A stretch of DNA of 64,000 nucleotides from Acanthopleura granulata (taxonomy: Eukaryota > Mollusca > Polyplacophora > Chitonida > Chitonidae), in contig JABBOT010000034.1 in NCBI GenBank assembly GCA_016165875.1, forward strand, positions 620,001-684,000, given 5' to 3'. Shown in pieces: positions 57,590-64,000 of this stretch; within the stretch, counting starts at the first letter, position 1; each line of letters starts with the position of its first letter. A program made the position numbers and the translations under genes. Under the pieces are notes generated by a model that worked only from the letters and a program-made list of their open reading frames with translations, searched no databases and was not told where the DNA came from.

Positions 57590-57870
57590 AGTCGCGTCAT
57601 GCAAGAGACTTCAAAAATGGTACTTATTGCTGCCTCGGTTCGACCTCTGCATTGGGAGGTTGGAGCAAGTAAACAGGACTGATCGGCCCAGTGTCATGTC
57701 TGGTATCTTCAGCATGATGTTCCAGTAGCTGCAGCACATTGGCGGCATAGGCTAGCCCTGCCACAAGAAGACACGTGCACACACCAACAGGACTCCCCTT
57801 TGTGCTATGTCTGAGGCATCGTTAAGTACGACGTTAGCACTCACCCTCACACTATTCGGGTGTTAAAACT
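57590..57870 (+). repeat. Mollusc-style CTCACT-tailed repeat, copy 2
   Basis: AAAAATGGTACTTATTGCTG, ATTGGCGGCATAGGC, CCACAAGAAGACACG and a decayed GTTAGCACTCACCCTCACAC end match the copy at 17090-17405 in order. Confidence 0.6.
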
Positions 57871-58107
57871 AAAATTTGAAGCCGTTGGTGCAGATTTTCA
57901 GGTACAAGCGACGTATGCAGCCACAATTTTCACAGAACATAAAATCCGTATAATTAAGGTTAATAAGTGTGTAATACCGTGTACATGATATCTATATGAA
58001 AGCCTGTGGTGTGCTGAGTATATTAAAACATCCTCTCGGCGTTAAGTTGGGGCAGTCATATGGTTAGAAAGCCTGTGATATTCAGTACCGGATGCGTAAA
58101 GCAGCTA

Positions 58108-58263
58108 AATTTATTTATTTGATTGCTGTTTTACGCCGTACTCGAGAATATTTCCTTGATACGACGGCCGCCAGAATTATGGTCGGAGAAAACCGGCCAG
58201 AGTCCGGGAGAAACCCATGACTATCCATAGGTTGCTGGCAAATCTTCACACGTACAGCCGGGA
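58108..58263 (-). repeat. SINE, 5'-truncated
   Basis: TTATTTATTTGATTGCTGTT, TTACGCCGTACTCGAGAATA, CGGCCGCCAGAATTATGGTC and GAAACCCATGACTATCC run to the GTACAGCCGG region; the tRNA head is missing. Confidence 0.9.
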
Positions 58264-58556
58264 AGTAGCTAAATAAGGTCGCTTTGTCCTGTTGGTGCAC
58301 TGTAATAGCTTTACAGATCTTTTTAAAACGGTTCTTAATGCTCGGTGGATCGAGTATAGCTTCAACATGATGATTTATACTTCACGTCTGCTGTTGTTAC
58401 AATATATTGCTCGTTACATAGCACATTATCTACAAGTATTTGATTGGTTTTCTCCGTCCGCCATAAATACCTCCTGCTGAAGCACCGTTGAGAAGTTCAT
58501 GTGTTTTATGTGTCTAACTTCTGGAAGTCTGTTATTTCATACTTCCAATAACGGTA

Positions 58557-58760
58557 TGAACGAATGAATGAACGATTACGCCTTAACGCCACGTCGGCAG
58601 TACTAGTGCCATATCGTGGCGGAGACATGTTTAAGAGGCAGTTAGTGGTTTACGAAACATTGGAAATTCTCAAAGACAAATAAAATAGACGTATTCAAAA
58701 TCAGTCAAGTAAACAAAACTTCAGTTAAAAGTCGAAAACGACAATGTTTAATACATAATC
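58557..58760 (-). repeat. Family D repeat, best long copy
   Basis: GAATGAATGAACGATTACGC, CTTAACGCCACGTCGGCAGT, GCCATATCGTGGCGGAGACA, then AAAATAGACGTATTCAAAAT and AAAAGTCGAAAACGACAATG. It gives the order of segments used to recognise the other copies. Confidence 0.6.
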
Positions 58761-58764
58761 TGTC

Positions 58765-61600
58765 AATAAGTATATATACATATATGTGTAAAAAATTATA
58801 TTTTGTGATACAATCCAATAGGTTTAAAAAAAAATACAGCCTATATGCACTGAAATGTATTCTACTATGAGATCTCAGGTATATTGCATGTACACAGTGC
58901 TGTTGCCTGGCCTTTGTTTATGATCAAGACACTCCAGACACTTTTCCCTTCGCATGCCCTACATAGTTTTCAGATCTGTATTGTTCATGGCTGGCACACA
59001 TGGGTATGGGTAGGTATCATTCTAGAATATGGCATGTTCGTTCTAATTCCTTAAAAAATGGTTTAAGTCGCTTGACATAGGAACTAGCAATAGGTAAAAA
59101 GTAAAAGCTGGTCACAGGTGCAGTCTGTTGATCTGAGATCGGGTCTGGGTATTTGTCAAAACAATAAGTCCACAACTGTTCAACTTGAATTGATATTCTA
59201 TATTCAGCGAATGAAGCCACATGTATTGAGTATGCCATACTAACGGGTTTCGAGAATCAATCCTTTTGACCCTCACAAAAACAACAAAATACTCCTGCAC
59301 AAAGAGAAAAACATGACATTTTTAAGTGTTAAATTCATTTTACTGAATTGTTACTTCACATCTCCTAACTATAACGCTTTCTAAAAATGTAGCAAAGCTC
59401 CACATCAGAAAGTGTAAATCTGTGCATCATCTTTAAAACTATTTGTTATTGGTCGTACTTTGGTCAACAACTTCCGGCCTGAGAATTCGCATAGAATACA
59501 TAATAATGAAAAACGCAAGGCATCAACACGTAATGTTTCACAAATTCACTTGCTTTCGACCTTCTACCATGGTCCTTACAGGGTGAATAACCACTTTAAT
59601 TTGAAGTAATATAACGGTGCTCTATTATTGTTAGAGAACCGACGAACAAGGATGAGCCATAAGCTGTTTGGATTTTAAACGGCGTCGCCCTGGACGATGT
59701 CAAATAATTCAGATATATCGTACACCGTGTAGAACGTTATGGAAATTCATTACATATTACACCCACAAGTGGGTGGGTGATTTTTTCCTCTTGGTTCCGG
59801 ACGCCAGACAAATGACTCTCGCGTCTCTTTTTCAACTGTCTAGTAATAGACTCGACAATGTGTACTAAAATCATACTTGGAAAAGCTGGTTGAGAGTCAA
59901 TGTACTGCATGCCTTTAAATTAACTGCCAGGCGTATTTTGGGGTGTGGGTATTATATCAGTCCTGTGTATATGGAGACAGCTAAAACGTCTGCGTCATTT
60001 GTCGGACTGACCTGGCTTTTGAAAGGAATTCAAATAAAAGACTTCAATAACAGTGTTTTTTTTTAATCTAAGACACTTTAAATAACGCTGCGTAGGTCTT
60101 CGCTTAACTCGAATGTTTTCCTCTCCGGAACTCGAATGGCAATTTCGTCATGCGAAAACAAATCTCGCGACGAAGTTTCACGTTGCAATAAGTCTGTACA
60201 TTATGACCCATTACCATTGCAATACATTTTTGTCTTGTCTTATGTAAATCTTACGTAACACAACTTTGCGCTGTAATTAGGTTAAAAAATATTGTATTTT
60301 CAAGAAAATGTCCGTTTCAAATTAATTACGCCGGAAACGTTTTATTTATTGAAAAACCTCTATATATTACAAGCTATTACGTGATTGCTGTCCACAGTCT
60401 TTTGTATTCAACTAGTATTAAAGGTTAAAAGACAATATATGTATTTTAACCGCAACATTGCCTAATCGGATGCTAACAGCACTGCGATAGCCGGTGTACA
60501 TGGAGAAAACACATAAATTTGACACATTTGACAGCTAAAACATCGGTTGGTTTCACCATAATTTAACGTGTTTCACGCTCTAAAGCTAGAATGGCTTTCA
60601 CAGAAATTAAAACGTAATCGGAAGTGGTCCCATCGTCTGAAGCAATGCACCCATGACAAATATCTGCAGTAGAATCAGACATGGTGGATAGGCAATAAAA
60701 AGTTAAGAAGGAACATCTACAGGGGATATTGATCTGGAGAAAAAACATTGCCGATTTATGCGACATTTGAGGAACAACAAAGCCAGAAAGAAGCAAAGCA
60801 AAGAGACAAATTTGTAGCTAACGATAACAGAAATCAAGATATGGCCCTTGTTATTCACACTAGATTAGAATGTTTCATTTCCAAGATGCCATAAAACCCA
60901 AACATTTTAAGTAAAAAGGTCTTGAAATGTTTTTGTCCAAGCTTTATTCCAACATCTGTGCTGCTTTGCCAGGGTTTAACTTCAAAACATTTGCCTGTAT
61001 TTTTCTCTTTTGCAACGAAAAAGGCTTCTTATTCATTCATTATTGGGTTTATTAATACCATCAACTGTCGCTATTATTCCTATTGGGCAGAAGAAATGGC
61101 AGGTTTATTCCCAAGTGTACTTGAATTCTTCTTTATTGTTTAGTAAGCCGCAACGTGTGTTCTCGACGTAATGACTGGTTTTCTTACATCAGTGTGGTTA
61201 CGTGTTTTGACAACCGGAAGTGGTTATCCAAGCAATCAACTCTCCCACCATGTTTTTCGCAATTTCGATGCGAATTTCGTTTTGTTCCAATGTGAATTGT
61301 GTTCAATCATGCTCGTAACTATGAAAGACATAGTACGTCATCATGTATTTTCCACATTCAGAGATGGATTAAATCACCAAATAGCCTACACCGAGTTTAG
61401 ACACCCGTCACGGCGTTCACGGACGACATTCAAAGTTTGCAGGTTCCCGAGTAAAAATTAAATTCTAACAGTTTCAGAATAGGCTGAGACTATATGGCAA
61501 CTACCAGTCTATGATCTGTCTCCGGACATAATTTTTAAAGTGATGTTAAATGCAATATAGTAGACATCACTTGGCTAGAATTATTCTGTGTTGTCATCAT
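58765..61600. other. Non-coding tract, no gene recognised
   Basis: Frames at 59017-59300, 59668-59868, 60563-60796, 60922-61143 and 61171-61461 were examined. The last contains CELC...HH spacing that is only superficially like a C2H2 finger. None is supported. Confidence 0.4.
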
Positions 61601-62060
61601 ATCAACGTACATAATTCGTAGTATCGATTTTCAATTGCGATGATCTTGTTATCCGTCTTTCGATCTGCTAAGCCACCGTTTGTTAACATTTCTTTGAAAA
61701 TGCTGTTTCTACTGTTTCAGATTTTGTTCAGTTTCAATGCTAATTGGTATAAGTGTTGACTGCATCAATATGCATGTACATAATTCTTATGTATTGATAT
61801 TCATTTTCAATGGCCTGCCTCTCTACATCTGTCCAGAATTTCTTAACAATGCTACCTCTCCAACAGACTTATTCTGATTTCAATGAAACTTGGCCCAAAA
61901 ATTACTAAGATAAATGCTTCCTAGCAGATACTGTCTGTCCGTCTATCTTTCGGAAACGTGTTTCAGAAGGGTTTTTTCTGCATTTTTTGTCTGGTTTCAC
62001 TTAGACTTGGTACAAGTATATATATGTTATAGTATCAATCCTCCCATTTCAATTGAACGT
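61600..62060 (-). repeat. Array of diverged direct repeats, opposite-strand relative of 34083-34470
   Basis: ACGTACATAATTCGTAGTAT / TTTTCAATTG and CATGTACATAATTCTTATGT / ATTTTCAATGG begin two units about 170 bp apart. A GACTTGGTACAAGTATATAT segment near 62006 is the reverse of the CTTGTACCAAGT segment at 34099. Confidence 0.45.
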
Positions 62061-62439
62061 CTCCAGTTTGTCTGTATCTTCCTACCGTTTGCATTTGATT
62101 GCAGTTAAACTAGCTATAAATGTAATTGTAGAGAAAGTAAACACCAACACAAATAATTTTGTAATTGACGCCCTAAAAAAATTGGTCCCAATTAGTAAAG
62201 CTACTGTTTCGTCAGATACTCTTTTCTGCCTTATTCTGTTTAACACGTTAGTATTTTCTCAATGGCCAACATTTCGTAGTACCGGCTTAAGTTTAAAACT
62301 GGGTGGATTTTAGTTTATGTCAATTGAAACTTCAGCCAAAGCACACACCTGGAAACGAGTAAAAGTATCTGTGTAACCTGTCAAATTGCACATGCTGGAA
62401 CGGCGACAGCTTGCTGAAACGATAAGCCTGAGACTTGTG

Positions 62440-62665
62440 GTATACCTGTGTAAGTGAAACATTCTTGAGCATGACCAAAACTACCAAATAATTAAATAAA
62501 TATAAAAGAAGACAGCACAGAGAGTAAAACCAGAGCAGAGACGACAGTGTGTTAGTTGGCAAATGGTCAGACGTTCTCAGTGAAATTCGCCTTCTTGTCA
62601 ATTTACCTTAGTTAGGGTTTAGTGAAATATTCTTGATTACGGCGTAAAACACCAATTAAACCTCT
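62440..62665. repeat. Composite of SINE 3'-module pieces and family E
   Basis: GTGTAAGTGAAACATTCTTG with an AATTAAATAAATA tail (62449-62500) is followed by the reverse of the family E segment (CAGAGAGTAAAACCAGAGCA). Then a second plus-strand module, GTGAAATATTCTTGATTACG / GCGTAAAACACCAATTAAA, follows at 62620-62660. This indicates serial insertions. Confidence 0.65.
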
Positions 62666-63115
62666 CATACTGATGACGAGTCAAGGGTTTAGATGTATTC
62701 CAGCCCATCATCATATTAATGGATCAGAACTAATGCTTTCTTGACCTTGACAATTGACCTTCAGTATACAATAATATCTATTTCATTGCCAAGTGTCTTA
62801 ATTGTTACAGCTACCGCAGTTCTGACACTACACTTCCAAAATTTACTGAAATTTAAAGTATTACTTGAGTAACTGGACCGCGGAATCACAGTTTGAATAC
62901 AAATTCCCAGACGCAAACCATTGCTTTCTTCCTAATTTCATCATCCAGACCAAGGTTGCCTTTTAAAAGAGCTTACCGCTAGTGTATTTGGCCTAGGATG
63001 CATGTTGAACCTTAGCTGACTTTTGGTACAGAGACGCCCACATACTCGCCTGTTTCGGCTACAACAATCTACACAGTTTTCAAGGTATAACGATGAGGAA
63101 GGGTGTTTACTGTTG
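62665..63115. other. Non-coding tract, nothing recognised
   Basis: No repeat boundary, open frame or RNA gene was recognised. Confidence 0.4.
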
Positions 63116-63119
63116 ACTA

Positions 63120-63877
63120 CACTGTGAGAAGGGTATGATCACCACGACCAATACAACTTATGTCGACAGGTCGATGACCTAAGTAATGATGGTCAAAAAA
63201 CTTTGGTGAAAGGGTATATGACAAGTGACAAAACCCATTATGGTAGAAACAAAAACATGGTCGGCAGAAAAAAATTGGTCGCGTCCCCCAAAATTTTCAG
63301 TCAAGACTGCAAACTTTGTCGGTATGTTCTTTGGCTAGAGTGAAAAACAGGGTCTCGATTCTGTTGTCATAGGGGCAATATGGTCCATTTTCGAGGAACA
63401 GAAATGGTGACTACTCCATGAACTTTGATGAAAAGAGTGATATATTTTTGGGTCTATGGACTGAATAAATTGTCTGAAGAGTAGGACTAAGCATGACCCA
63501 CGCAAGACACAACAGGTAATACTTTAATGAGTTCATATCGGTAGTTAGAAAAAAGTGATGATTTATGCATTTAGAATGTACATGTACTGGCATGTATATG
63601 TATAAATTCAGAGTTCAGAAGAAAAAAAATTCATGTGCATGAGGCTTCATAATGTAACAGGTAGAACAACAACACAAGTTTTTCAACAAGTGGTCATTAG
63701 TGAATACATAGTCATTAGTTACTAATCACACTTAGTTTGACTCTATTGTGCAGACCAAAAAACCCTCGACCTGTCTCTTTTTGATCGCCCCAAATTTTGG
63801 TCAAATACATCTGTACCCAAATATGTTTTGTCACTGACAACCACATTTTTGGGTCGGATCGACCAGATTCTTCTGTG
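63120..63877. mobile_element. Possible small non-autonomous relative of the CACTGT element
   Basis: The left end begins CACTGTGAGAAGGG and reaches CACGACC about 25 nt in. The right end read inward begins CACAGAAGAATCTGG and reaches CCGACC at the same distance. TA flanks both ends. The interior holds AT-rich GGTC/GACC motifs (ATGGTCAAAAAACTTTGGTG, ATTTTGGTCAAA), arranged mainly in one orientation at each end. No coding capacity. Right-end similarity is modest. Confidence 0.35.
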
Positions 63878-64000
63878 TACACAGCCTTATGATGGGTCCT
63901 TTTTATCAACAGCATTTTTGTGAGCATTCCGTTAAGATCTTGACGACAATCGTATCCGAGCCGTCAACCAAAATGGGCGTTCCAATTCAGAAATAACAGA

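Noticed and set aside
61171..61461. Possible C2H2 zinc finger (CELC followed by HH)
   Set aside because: The cysteine pair and histidine pair are present, but the spacing and the hydrophobic core of the finger do not fit, and there is only one unit.

Overview
This looks like a gene-poor stretch of a metazoan nuclear genome, most likely a mollusc. Evidence: AT-rich sequence with long non-coding tracts, no operons or ribosome binding sites, a class A GPCR, TA and CA microsatellites, and more than fifteen copies of a tRNA-derived SINE whose 3' half ends in a 'GTACGGCGTAAAACACCAAT' segment and an (AAATA)n tail. Other repeats end in 'GGCGTTAAGCCATAATCATT' or in CTCACT-like tracts, a style familiar from bivalve and gastropod genomes. 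The phylum call comes from repeat style, not from a phylogenetic marker.

The only confident intact protein gene is at 18764-19939 (+). It is a single-exon, 391-residue rhodopsin-family (class A) GPCR with all seven helices, an altered DRY motif (DHF) and a DP-type NPxxY motif. A good 3' splice site lies about 70 nt upstream, and a short in-frame upstream ORF lies in the leader, so the gene probably has a separate non-coding 5' exon.

Layout. 1-7980: non-coding with scattered repeat fragments and a C-rich tract. 7980-14065: an old direct tandem duplication of about 3 kb (A about 7985-11110, B about 11310-14065); only copy B carries a SINE. 14080-18660: non-coding with inverted repeats, other dispersed repeats and a full-length SINE. 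18660-20920: the GPCR with its leader and possible poly(A) signals. 21683-25970: SINE-rich. 26000-33080: nearly featureless. 33081-39784: bounded by matching CACTGT termini with arrays of GACCA/TGGTC motifs, possibly one large DNA transposon holding SINEs and a LINE fragment. 40290-40640: TA microsatellite, a perfect 108-bp palindrome and a GATC-rich hairpin array. 41880-42372: a foldback element. About 42850-46440: a degenerate I-like (RNase H-bearing) non-LTR retrotransposon on the minus strand, the same family as the fragment at 38450-39212. 47000-63110: SINEs and other repeats with no recognisable gene. 63120-63877: a possible small relative of the CACTGT element.

No gene cluster, pathway or obviously new protein system is visible. 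The most unusual items are the orphan GPCR with its leader, the CACTGT/GACCA-array elements, the perfect palindrome and the diverged tandem duplication dated by a SINE. All repeat assignments were made by eye without alignment software, so most boundaries are good to about 10-50 bp only.
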